Part shown: positions 21,470 to 31,814 of the stretch, piece by piece | How positions within the stretch are numbered: position 1 is the stretch's first letter | How the letters are laid out: the number at the start of each line of letters is the position of its first letter | DNA from: Straminergon stramineum | Lineage: Eukaryota > Streptophyta > Bryopsida > Hypnales > Calliergonaceae | Direction: 5' to 3' | NCBI GenBank assembly: GCA_963920665.1 | Contig: OY987271.1 | Coordinates: forward strand, 560,501-624,500 | Length of the DNA stretch: 64,000 nucleotides | Notes under the pieces: model-generated | Told to the model about the DNA's origin: nothing | Databases searched by the model: none | What the model saw: only the letters and a program-made list of their open reading frames with translations | Program-made: the position numbers and the translations under genes

Positions 21470-24400
21470 ACTTCATCAAACAGTGGGCGGAAGACACCTC
21501 CCGTCTTCCGCCTGCTTTCTTCCCCAATTTTTGTAGTGAGCATGTTCTGACTCTTGGAGTCCGGGAAGTGCGGTAGATGTCTAGTCTTGATAGACTATTC
21601 CGTTGTCGACTAGGATTCAATTGGCTGTGAACAGAGATCACTCTTAGAATGCTTGAATCCTTGTACCTTAAGAAAATTTACAAGCCCGTGATGATTTCTG
21701 AACGATGTTGCGCATTGTAGGGTACAGTGCATGTGGTTTCTTATACAGCAAACTAACGGTGTATCAGCCCGTTTGCCCTCAGTGGTCTTTCTGTCTTGCT
21801 TGCAAGCCTCGCAGCTTGTTACATTCCTTTGTTAGGTCTTAGGATGGTCCAATTCCCTTTTTGCTGAAATGGTGTGAAATAGACCACCCGAATCATTTAT
21901 TGATTGCCACAGTAAACTGATCTTGTTATACCCGGTACTGAAGATCTTGTTTATTACTGCAATTTGGGAAAACCTCGATCCCTAAACGACCTAACAAGTT
22001 TCGCTTGTCAGGTCCATTTCTTAGGCTGAGAAGATGTTTTATGTCCTTAGGATTATTTCAGGGAGGTCTCTAGGATGGACAAACACATTTTTTATCCACA
22101 TTTTTTTGGTGGAATTTTTTTCTTAAAATCAAATTGGCAACTTTTCTTCATCTGAACTTTAGACATAAAAATGACTAATGAATGAAAATTATCCAGTTAG
22201 TTTTTACTTTTGGGCCTAGAGTGTGGAGTCTTGATTTTCAAATTCTAAAGTCATGGTAAATTGATTTGCACCATGATGTTCTACATTACAATGTACATCC
22301 AATGATTTTTGGATGTTTTAATCATATTCAATAATTATACTTGATATGAGTTCTTTTTCTTCAAAAATTCACAGTATTTTTCAATTTTCACAAAAGAATT
22401 GATATTGCTACAAAGCATAGAAGATATTGACATCTCTATAAAATAAATAGAATTTTTCTATCATATCTATTTTTTAAATGGAAGCATATATAGAGGACTT
22501 TGAATTTTGATGTGTGTAGATCCATCTTTCTAAGATTTATCTTGGAAGGATGTGGCCCTATCACTAAGGTAGTGAATCTAAAATAATTAGATTTTAGGAT
22601 GAATAAGTGCAAGTGTGGTAGGCATGTCTTAAGGTTTAATATGTGAAGGATGTATCTTTACTACTAAGGAAGTCAACCCAAATTTAATAGATTTTGAGAT
22701 GAATAGGTGCATACTCCATTTCTTTAATAGTCATTAATCAAACACTTTTAGTCCTCAGTATCTTCATTTGGTTAAGGAACTAATTTTGAACAATAGATGA
22801 ACATGTTCCAAATACATTGAATAATAGTTTTTATTCATCTAATTGTTTGTAGATTCTTGTATTGGTTCTCTAGCATTTGTATGTTATAGAATTTTGAAGA
22901 CTTTGTTGTATAAATATTTGATATTTCAAAAGGTACAACTATATTTCACTTCAAAAAATAATTTTTCCAATTAAAAAATCAAGGCTTCTAAAATGACTTG
23001 AATACAAAAGATAAGGTAGGAACATCCATAACTATCAATTTAAGCAATTCAGCATAGTTAGGGTCAAATTTTTCTACGAAAAATATTTTTTCAGTATTAG
23101 CAATTGAAAATCATGAATTTTAAAAAAAAAATAGAATTTTTGGACAAGGCATCTAATTTCTATGAATTTTCAAAGTAGAACTCCCTAGGGCACCCATAGC
23201 CAGACTCTACTAAATCTGCCTTGATTCTAGCACCAAAATCTGAAAAAATCAGAGCCCACTAACCACAATTAAGTATGGAGATGGTTTCAAGGTACTTTGA
23301 AGACGGTTTCAAAGTACATGAGGGAACACTTTGAGGGAACTCTATTCTCAAACTATGGGTACACTCATGGTTATGGGTGTTCCTACCTTATTATAATTAT
23401 AATTTAACATTTTGAAGTTTATCAAAATGACTCTTGTCAAACTTTTAATCTCCTATGTCTAATGGGGTCCCAATAGATTTGTGCTCCTATTGTACTACAA
23501 TCTATATTCCTTTGGTATCCAACTATCCAACCACTTCTTGCACTAGTAGAAATAGTGCTTGCAACTACATTACTCACAATGGCAACAATGATGGGCATTG
23601 AGAGACCTCAATTCTTCTTGTAGACCTTCGATAGCCGAGATGAGCCTTTTTTTGCCACTTGGCATGTAAGCAATTTTAGCCTCAAGAATTGTGAGCATTT
23701 TAAACTTGCATTCTAATTTCAATAGAACACATTATTGTTTGGATAAAGGTTGTTTTAAATCACACTCTATAAGGCATTATGCTTTTAGATTCATTAAAGA
23801 TTGGAAATGAGAGCTTGAATGTTACAATGCTAGGTGTGTCCTCATTTCCTATAAATGGAAAGCAATTGCATTACAATAATCGCTTCTCCAATCTCACAAT
23901 TACAATTGCATGGCTACACTCTAAACATCATATTCTTTAAAATGAGAGAATGGGAACCTCTCAAATCAATATTAAGCATTTCTTGGTACAAGGAGTGAAG
24001 TAATTGAGCTTTTTATTTCTGCCAGCAATCACTAAATATATCAGTTCAAAGCATCAATTTCCATTAAAACAAGAATCATGCAAAGAATAAATGTCTTCCT
24101 ACAATCATTGTAGTATATTGCATCAACAATTTTGTATACAAGGTAGTGATTTTCCAACCTCTTGATGTTAAGTCATGAGCTCAATCATTGGTTGTCAAAG
24201 GGTGCTCATCCCATGAAGCCATGAAGGTGGTTTCTGTTTGATTCTCATTGAATTTATTTCACTGGCTAGATGACTTATACATATCTTAATGATGCTGAGT
24301 GAGCCATAACATGCAAAAAAATGTAACAACAAAAATGGCCTTATTTCAAAACTATAGCAAGTGCTCAATGTAATAACAAAGAAATAGTGGTCTTTGATAC

Positions 24401-26234
24401 TAAATTTCTTTGATAAGTATTATAGTTTTACATCTGATTCATAATATGAATTGCATTTGCAATACAAATATCACAAATAAATCATCAAAGCATGTCTTTA
24501 CAACAAGGATCTATAATACTAAATCCTAAACATGGAAATCAATAAGAAAACTTACATAATTATAAATCTACAACCTCATATATGTAAAAACAATATATAA
24601 TTCTTTATGGTTATGTCAAAGCATAACGTATAGAAATAAAAATGAAAAAGTACCACACTATTACATATAATGATATAACTAACAACACAGTTAGACCCTC
24701 CAATTAACATTGTGTTTAAATAGAAGTTTATGAAGACAATCAATCTTTGATGAATGACTTCAATTTGGATAGACAGAATTTTGATCATATATTCGACGTT
24801 GCCTCATTTGATGGTAGACTTCCCGACAAATGCCTTGATTGATGTATTTGTGAACACCAATCTTCATGGAAATCTTGAATTGAAAGGTCGTGGCCTGGTA
24901 TATGCCTTTTCAAAAAACTCAAATTTTCTCTCTAGTTTCCAACAAAACACAATTTATGCAATAACAAACTTTGTTAAACACCAAGTTGATGAACTCCTAA
25001 GTAAAAAAGTCTAGAGATTTAAAAGAAGACTCTTGAGGTGGATTTTTGGATTATGCTCATATATATGGCCATACAAACCTTGAAGAAGAGAGTTACAAAA
25101 GATTATTTTGATAACAAACAAAATTGTTGCAAACTTTATGGTCGTGGAAGCTTGCTTTATTGTAATGGACTAGAAAAATCAAACAAGCTTGCAATGTGTA
25201 AGTCTAGTATAAGGGAATGTTCACTTCTAATAGACTTTGAAATATATGAATAAAAACTTAAATGTCATAGAGAGGACAATTGGCACCAAATACAAGACTG
25301 GAGTTCATAATATGTTGATATCATAGGTACCTTTGCTAATAAGTAGTTTATCATTACAAAACATAGTGACGCATTTTGAATACTAAAGATGACACAAAAT
25401 TCTTTCAAACTTTTGAATGTTGACTTTTAATTTGCCAAGCATCTAAAATCCACTATAAGAGGAGTCCATTTGGTCCAATGGAATAAGAATCCAATTTGTA
25501 GATATTGGTAGTTCACTAAAAAGACTTGTTGATGAGTAAACAACCTCCATAAGTTTCTAGTATACTTGTATTTTCAACAATTTCGTTTATTGCAAAGCAT
25601 CTGACACCTAATGATACCCAAAACATCTCTCCTAGGCAAACACAACTCATGATTTTTTACAACATGTAGTCATTGAACCCAAGGAAGGAAGACGTCAAGA
25701 AGAAATGTGTCTCATTTACTAGCCCTCATATGTGTAAGATGTTGAGAAGACAACATTCTTGAGCTCATTCAAATATTTTTTGTCAAGTCTATTGTCATTT
25801 ACAATCATGTTGTCAAGATTGAATATCCTTGAAGCCATTGAACAATGTTTGCAAATTCTTGAAGAATGGATCTTTATTCATTCTAGGCACTTTAAAGGAG
25901 GATATCCTTCTAGAGCTATGCTTGTATAGAAGTGTCTTACAAGAACCATGTCCTCACACAAAGACAAGAATCTCCAAGCCTTGAAAAGATATTTGCATAC
26001 CAATTCAATCGTGGACTTCTTCATGGAGCTCCACATTGTTACAAAAGTTATCTTCTCTAGCTCCCAGAGAAACGAGGAGCAATTGAATCGAATGGACATT
26101 GCCTTAAGACCCACTACAACATGAGACATATTGTAGTAAGTGTGGCTCCCAAGGATCACTAAACTACCTATTTGTGCTTTTTGATTTCCAATCTTCATAG
26201 AAATAGAGAATCCCATTAAAATCTAGGATAACGT
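21470..26234. other. TRPB 3' flank and AT-rich spacer
   Basis: The first ~500 bp keep gene-like composition and probably include the TRPB 3' UTR. From about 22050 the sequence is strongly AT-rich. Open frames of 70-112 codons (24754-25014 plus, 25878-26216 minus) show no family resemblance. No structured repeat was recognised. Confidence 0.5.
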
Positions 26235-26479
26235 TATTGAGTTTTGAATGGAGAAAGGCTTTACTTAGATGGTAGAAGATACCAAGGCCCATATGTGGGC
26301 TGAACATAAGCTAAAAGCCTTTCACTAGTTATCCACAAACCATGTGGGATAACTAGCAACCTTGGGCTGCCTTTGACTACAAGCAACACCCAATAGACTC
26401 TAAGTCTAACTAAGAGTCTAATACTACTCCTAGGGCTGAATGTACACTATCTACACGATTATGTACATGATCTTCAACA
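26235..26479 (-). repeat. 3' LTR of copia copy D
   Basis: 245 bp, reversed, with outer region of the GGGCTGAATG type shared with both LTRs of copy A. It contains the stop of the RT/RNase H frame. Confidence 0.93.
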
Positions 26480-28698
26480 CTCCCACTTTGTGAGTGGTCA
26501 AAGGCACGAAGGCCCATCTTCTCAATCAAGTTAAGGTGTTGGGGCTTCCCAAGAGCCTTGGTCAGCACATCAACAACCATAGCTTGAGTAGGCACATACT
26601 TGAGCTCAATCACCTCAGCCTCCACTCTTTCACGAATGAAATGGTGTTGCACATCAATGTGCTTGGTCCTTGAGTGGTGAGTGGAATTCTTGGCCAAAGC
26701 AATGGCACCTTGGTTGTCACACAAAATTTGTGTGCTCCCCCCTTGCACAAGGCCAACATCAGCCAAGAGCTGCCTTAGCCAAATGGCCTCCTTGGTGCAA
26801 TGGCTCATGGCCATGTACTCCGCTTCCGTTGTAGAAAGAGCTATGGTGGGCTGCCTCTTGGAATTCCATGAAATGGCACCCACTCCAAGCATAAACACAT
26901 AGCCGGTGGTGGATCTTCGATCCCCCTCATCACCCGCCCAATCCGCATCACAATACCCATGCAAACTCACTTCAGCACCTCCTAGTTGCAACTCCAAGCC
27001 AAGTGTGCCTTGAAGGTACCTCATCATCTTCTTGACCGCAGCCCAATGTTTAGGGCCATACTTGGACATGTGTTGACTCACAACACTCACCGGGAAGGCC
27101 AAATTAGGCCTTGTAGCCAACATGGCATACATCAAACAACCAACCGCTGCCTTGTAAGGCACACCTTGCATTTCAGCCTTCACCTCCTCAAAATCAGCAT
27201 CCGTGAGCTTGGGCAACTTCTCATGAGTGTCAAGGGGTGTACCTATGGCTTTGCACTCCTCCATGTTGAACCTCTTCAAGATCTCTTCAAGGTACTTGTG
27301 TTGGCTCATGGTGATGGTGCGGGCAGCCCTATCCCTCTTGAACTCCACTCCAAGGCAATAGCTCAACTCTCCAAGATCCGTCATCTCATACTCCTTGTGA
27401 AGCATAGCCTTCACTTCAAGCATCTTGGTCATGTCACTTGCAAGGAGGATCAGATCATCCACATAGAGAATCACAATCACCAAATGCTCACTACTTTGCA
27501 TGGTGTACAAAGAGTGATTAGCATGGCCTCTTTGGAAGCCCTTCCTTGCAAACATGGCATCAATATCTCTATACCATGCCCTCCCGGATTGCTTCAGCTC
27601 GGGGAGGGCCTTCTTCAACTTGCATTTGAGATGCTCTTGCCCTTCTTGCACAAAGCCTTGGGGCTGATCCATGTAGATGACCTCCTCAAGCTTGGGGTTG
27701 AGGAAAGCCGTCTTGACGTCCATTTGGTGCATCTCCAAGTCCATGGCTGCCCCTAGAGCCACAATGCACCTAATGGTGCTAAACTTAGCAACGGGGGCAA
27801 ATGTCTCATTGAAATCCACCCCCTCCACTTGGGAGAACCCCTTGGCAACCAGCCTTGCCTTGTACCTCACAATCTTCCCCAAAGCATCCCTCTTGGTGGA
27901 GAAAACCCACTTGCAACCCACACTTGACCTCTTGGGAGGAAGGGCAGCAAGTTCCCATGTGCCCTTGGCAATGAGGGCCTTGTACTCCTCTTGCATGGCC
28001 GCCTCCCACTTGCTTGCATCCTCACAACGCAACACCTCCCCAAGTGTGGATGGATCTCCAAGGAAAGCCACATTGGCTTGTTCTTCTTGTTGTGGGGGAA
28101 GAATGTGATTCAGCCACCAATCTCCAAGGGGCTTGCGGGTCCTTGTTGGATAACGAGGCTCCTCTTGCTCTTCCAAGGGCTGATCATGCTCTTGCACCTT
28201 GGGTGAAGTGCTTGGAGAAGGGGCAGCTGGTCTCTTCACCTTGGGTGTGGCCACCTTCTTTTTGGGCTCCACCAAGTCTTCATCTTCCTCCTCTTCCTCT
28301 CTTTCCTCTTCCATGTCCACTCTTGGAGTTGTGCCCACCATTTGGGCTGGTCCTCCACTACTCCTACTTGGGCTCATCTCCAAGAGCTTGGGATCAGCTC
28401 CTTCATCCTCCAAGAAGGTCACATCACGACACTTGATGATGGCCTTGGTCTCCACACACATCAGCCTATAAGCCTTGGTTCCCTCACAATAGCCAAGGAA
28501 AAGACACTTGGTGCCCTTGGCATCCAACTTGGTCCTCTTGGCACTTGGCACCAAGGCATAGGCAATGCACCCAAAGGTGCGCATGTGAGACACATGAGGT
28601 CTGATTCCACTCCAAGCTTCTTGGGGGGTCTTGCTTGTCAAAGCTTGTGTAGGGCACCGGTTCCTTGTATACACCGCATTGGACATGGCCTCCCCCAA
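26410..28698 (-). CDS. copia integrase C-terminus, RT and RNase H frame (copy D)
   Basis: 762 codons, identical in protein sequence to the copy A frame. The RT YVDD box, the RNase H DADWAG and TEAEYMA motifs and the CDNQGA segment are all intact. It begins at the same TTG after the same shortened G run, so it is the downstream half of a broken polyprotein rather than an independent gene. At least one silent base difference from copy A exists near 27930. Confidence 0.92.
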   Translation of the reverse strand: MGEAMSNAVYTRNRCPTQALTSKTPQEAWSGIRPHVSHMRTFGCIAYALVPSAKRTKLDAKGTKCLFLGYCEGTKAYRLMCVETKAIIKCRDVTFLEDEGADPKLLEMSPSRSSGGPAQMVGTTPRVDMEEEREEEEEDEDLVEPKKKVATPKVKRPAAPSPSTSPKVQEHDQPLEEQEEPRYPTRTRKPLGDWWLNHILPPQQEEQANVAFLGDPSTLGEVLRCEDASKWEAAMQEEYKALIAKGTWELAALPPKRSSVGCKWVFSTKRDALGKIVRYKARLVAKGFSQVEGVDFNETFAPVAKFSTIRCIVALGAAMDLEMHQMDVKTAFLNPKLEEVIYMDQPQGFVQEGQEHLKCKLKKALPELKQSGRAWYRDIDAMFARKGFQRGHANHSLYTMQSSEHLVIVILYVDDLILLASDMTKMLEVKAMLHKEYEMTDLGELSYCLGVEFKRDRAARTITMSQHKYLEEILKRFNMEECKAIGTPLDTHEKLPKLTDADFEEVKAEMQGVPYKAAVGCLMYAMLATRPNLAFPVSVVSQHMSKYGPKHWAAVKKMMRYLQGTLGLELQLGGAEVSLHGYCDADWAGDEGDRRSTTGYVFMLGVGAISWNSKRQPTIALSTTEAEYMAMSHCTKEAIWLRQLLADVGLVQGGSTQILCDNQGAIALAKNSTHHSRTKHIDVQHHFIRERVEAEVIELKYVPTQAMVVDVLTKALGKPQHLNLIEKMGLRAFDHSQSGSVEDHVHNRVDSVHSALGVVLDS

Positions 28699-30515
28699 AG
28701 CTCATACTTCAGCCCTTGGCCATGAATCATGGACCTAGCCATCTCCACAATGGTTCGATTCGCACGCTCCGCTACGCCGTTTTGTTGAGGAGTGTAAGGT
28801 GTTGATGTGTGGTGCTCAATGCCATGAGCCTTCAAGAAGGCCTCAAAGGCCTTGGACACATACTCTCCTCCATTATCCGATCGCAGCACCTTCACCTTGC
28901 ATTTCGATTGGGCCTCTACAAGGGCCTTCCAAGTCTCAAAACGCCCAAACACCTCACTCTTGCACTTCAGCATGTACACCCAAATCTTGCGTGAGAAATC
29001 ATCAATGAAAGTCACAAAATACCTTGCTCCTCCTATGGATGGGGTCTTCATTGGCCCACACACATCTGAATGCACAAGCTCCAAGGGCTTGCTGGCCCTT
29101 GTGGCCCCATCCTTGGGGAAAGGCTGCCTTGCTTGTTTCCCCTCAATGCACCCCTTGCACACCATAGAACTCCAATCATGCTTGCAAGAAGAGAGGTTCA
29201 GCCCCTTCACAATGTGTTGGAGGCTCTTCATGCTCTTCACATTCAAGTGCCCAAGCCTCCTATGCCAAAGCCCCACAAGGTCTTCATGAGCTGATCCTTG
29301 GGCCACACAAGCCATGGAAGTGCCATTCACCTTGGTGAAGTGAAGGTGGTACAAATTGCCCTCACGGGGGGCTGATGCAATCAAAACACCACTAGCTGAC
29401 CTCACCACACACCCCACCATGTTGAAATGCACCTTCAAACCTCCCAAAGACAATTGGCTCACCGAAATCAAGTTGGCATGCAACTTGGGGACATGGAGGG
29501 CCTTTTGGATCTGAATCCTCTTGGTCTTCCCCTCCACTTGCACCTCCACAAGGATCTCCCCCATGCCAAGGGCCTCCACCATGCCATTGGCTCCCAAATG
29601 AATCCTCTTCCCCACAATGGGCTGATAGGTGTGGAAGGCATCTCTATGGCTGGTCATGTGTTGAGTGGCCCCCGAATCCACAATCCAAGTGAACATGTTG
29701 GCCTTCTCCCCTCCTCCATAGGTGGCAAAGGCAAAGTCCTCCTCATCCTCCACTTGGCAAGCTTGGTGTGCACTCCCCTTGTCTTTGGCTTGGCTGCCCT
29801 TGCAATGCTTAGCAATGTGGCCTGATTTGCCACAATTGAAGCACGTCCTTGTCTCCTTGAACGCCTTGGTGTTGCCTCCCTTGCCATGTCTTGACACAGG
29901 GGCTGATCCCTCCCCTTGGGCCTCATTCTCCTTGCGCTTGGTCATCTCATGCATCAAGCGTGCCGTCACAAACTCCATGGTCAGCTCCTTGGTGGGTCTT
30001 GTCTCCAAGGCGGTGATGAGGTATTCATAGGACGGTGGCAAACTCTCCAACAAGGTCATCACCACATCTCCATTCGTGACGGGGGCCTCCAAGCAAGCGA
30101 GCTGATCCGCAAGGGCCTTGATCTTGTTGACATGATCCAAGATGTCATCCTCCTCTTGCATCCTCATAGTGAAGAACTTCCGCCTTAGAAAGAGAATGTT
30201 GGAGAGGCTCTTGGTCTCATGGATGTTGCAAAGGGTGGTCCATGCTTGGGCTGGTCCTTTGCAATGGCGTATGTGAGCAATTTGCCGGTCCACAAGGTTG
30301 ATGGCTATGAGAGCAAAGGCCTTCTTCTCCTTCCTCTCAAACGCCTTCTTGGTCTTCAAATCAGCATCTTCACTTGGAGGCTCCTCACTCCCATCCACCA
30401 CCTCCCACAAATCCTTCTCCGCAAGAATCATCTCCATCTTGAACTTCCACATGCCAAAATTCTCCCCATTGAACTTGTCAATGATGCGGACGCCCTCTCC
30501 TCCACTTGAGGCCAT
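28638..30515 (-). CDS. copia gag-protease-integrase frame (copy D), interrupted at its end
   Basis: 625 codons, identical in protein sequence to the copy A frame: gag, CCHC knuckle at 225-238, protease Asp280, integrase finger (His 418/423, Cys 453/456), and core Asp484, Asp547 and Glu583. The frame is lost after KYELWG at the same five-G run. Sharing this lesion with copy A means it was already present in their common source, or arose in one and was copied by conversion. Confidence 0.92.
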   Translation of the reverse strand: MASSGGEGVRIIDKFNGENFGMWKFKMEMILAEKDLWEVVDGSEEPPSEDADLKTKKAFERKEKKAFALIAINLVDRQIAHIRHCKGPAQAWTTLCNIHETKSLSNILFLRRKFFTMRMQEEDDILDHVNKIKALADQLACLEAPVTNGDVVMTLLESLPPSYEYLITALETRPTKELTMEFVTARLMHEMTKRKENEAQGEGSAPVSRHGKGGNTKAFKETRTCFNCGKSGHIAKHCKGSQAKDKGSAHQACQVEDEEDFAFATYGGGEKANMFTWIVDSGATQHMTSHRDAFHTYQPIVGKRIHLGANGMVEALGMGEILVEVQVEGKTKRIQIQKALHVPKLHANLISVSQLSLGGLKVHFNMVGCVVRSASGVLIASAPREGNLYHLHFTKVNGTSMACVAQGSAHEDLVGLWHRRLGHLNVKSMKSLQHIVKGLNLSSCKHDWSSMVCKGCIEGKQARQPFPKDGATRASKPLELVHSDVCGPMKTPSIGGARYFVTFIDDFSRKIWVYMLKCKSEVFGRFETWKALVEAQSKCKVKVLRSDNGGEYVSKAFEAFLKAHGIEHHTSTPYTPQQNGVAERANRTIVEMARSMIHGQGLKYELWGRPCPMRCIQGTGALHKL

Positions 30516-31554
30516 GTTGAATCAGCTCCCACTTCTTGGCAGCACCCACAAGGTCTCCAATCTGAATTCAGCCCCCCCAAAACTCCCTTGGGGCGAATTG
30601 GGCTGAAATGGGACCAATCAGCCCTCACAAGCACCTTGCAACCCTAAGAACGCCAAACCACACCTCACAAGCACAAGACTTCCTCTCCTCACCAAATCAG
30701 ACCCTAATGAAGCTCACAACCACCACATGCTCGGCATGGGCCGGTGCTACTTCAAAAACACAAGGAAATTCACAATTCTCCTCCTAAATTGGATACTCCA
30801 CACTCCAAAGATCACAAGAACTTCTAATCAGCCCTAGATTGAAGCTCCCACTCACAATGAGCACCTCATGGACCACAATGGCTTCAACCAGCCCTACTTG
30901 GCTCACCAAGTCACTCAAGAACCCCAATTGGGTGTCACTCCCTCTCAATGACACAAATCAGCCCTCTTGAGATCACAATGTCCACTATGAGGTCTCACAC
31001 ACTCACAAGGGCACAAACCAGCCCTTTGGCTTCACAAAGTCCTCTACTTGGTCTCACACACTCACAAGGGCACAAATCAGCCCTCTTAGGATCACAATTT
31101 CGTCTCACTCACTCATAAGGACACCACTCAGCCCTCAATGCATAGAAACGCCTAATGCAACCCACAAATGCTACCAAGCCTCACAAAGGACTCTCACAAG
31201 GTTGCAATTGCCAAAATGACAATCACCAGTGTACCCAAGTGCACAATCAGCCCCAATGGGCTGCCAATGTACACTTGCAAGTACAAACTCAAACAAGGAG
31301 CATGCAACTAGGCCTAAGTAGGTCTGATTACAACCATGAGCAATCCCATACTCAAAAATGGACTCCAAACCTCACAAACCAGCGAATAAAAGCTCAAAAC
31401 AAATGATGCACTTCAAAGATTTTTTTCTTTGTTTTTTTGGAAAATTTACTCACACCATATACTTTGTAGCTGACAAAGAGCCCCAACTTCAATATGCTCC
31501 TCCAAGATCTTCTCCAAATGACTTGAATTTCTCCCTCATGTGCAACGCCAAGTG
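30516..31554 (-). repeat. leader of copy D with ~60-bp imperfect repeats
   Basis: Homologous to the copy A leader but visibly more diverged than the coding regions. Near 30740-30800 it has GGGCCGGTGCTACTTC and extra AAGGAAATTC bases where A and C agree with each other. The tandem repeat block lies at about 30950-31140. Confidence 0.7.
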
Positions 31555-31569
31555 CGTGGGCCCATAACC
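31555..31569 (-). other. primer-binding site of copy D
   Basis: The reversed GGTTATGGGCCCACG abuts the 5' LTR and matches the anticodon arm of initiator tRNA-Met, as in copy A. Confidence 0.78.
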
Positions 31570-31814
31570 TATTGAGTTTTGAATGGAGAAAGGCTTTACT
31601 TAGATGGTAGAAGATACCAAGGCCCATGTATGGGCTGAACATAAGCTAAAAGCCTTTCACTAGTTATCCACAAACCATGTGGGATAACTAGCAACCTTGG
31701 GCTGCCTTTGACTACAAGCAACACCCAATAGACTCTAAGTCTAACTAAGAGTCTAATACTACTCCTAGGGTTGTATGTACACTATCTACACTAAGATGTA
31801 CATGTTCTTCAACA
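31570..31814 (-). repeat. 5' LTR of copia copy D
   Basis: 245 bp, reversed, with an outer end of the GGGTTGTATG type shared with copy C and unlike this element's own 3' LTR. Confidence 0.93.

Larger units (their letters stand above)
26235..31814 (-). mobile_element. Ty1/copia LTR retrotransposon, copy D (complete, 5580 bp)
   Basis: Same family and organisation as copy A, in opposite orientation: 5' LTR on the right (31570-31814), primer site 31569-31555, leader, two pol frames, polypurine tract 26489-26480, 3' LTR on the left. Its protein frames are identical to those of copy A, including the one-base frame break. Its two LTRs differ by about eight positions, six of them clustered in the outer 44 bp. 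The immediate 5-bp flanks (AACGT left, CATAC right) do not match. If the ends are shifted outward by one base at the 5' side and two at the 3' side, the flanks become ATAAC and ATACC, four of five matching. Confidence 0.95.

Noticed and set aside
25878..26216. 112-codon minus-strand open frame next to copy D
   Set aside because: No recognisable domain and no supporting exon structure. Kept only as spacer.
26986..27756. 256-codon open frame antisense to copia RT (also at 10932-11702)
   Set aside because: Exact complement of conserved RT coding sequence, present identically in both copies. The open antisense frame follows from the codon bias of the sense strand.
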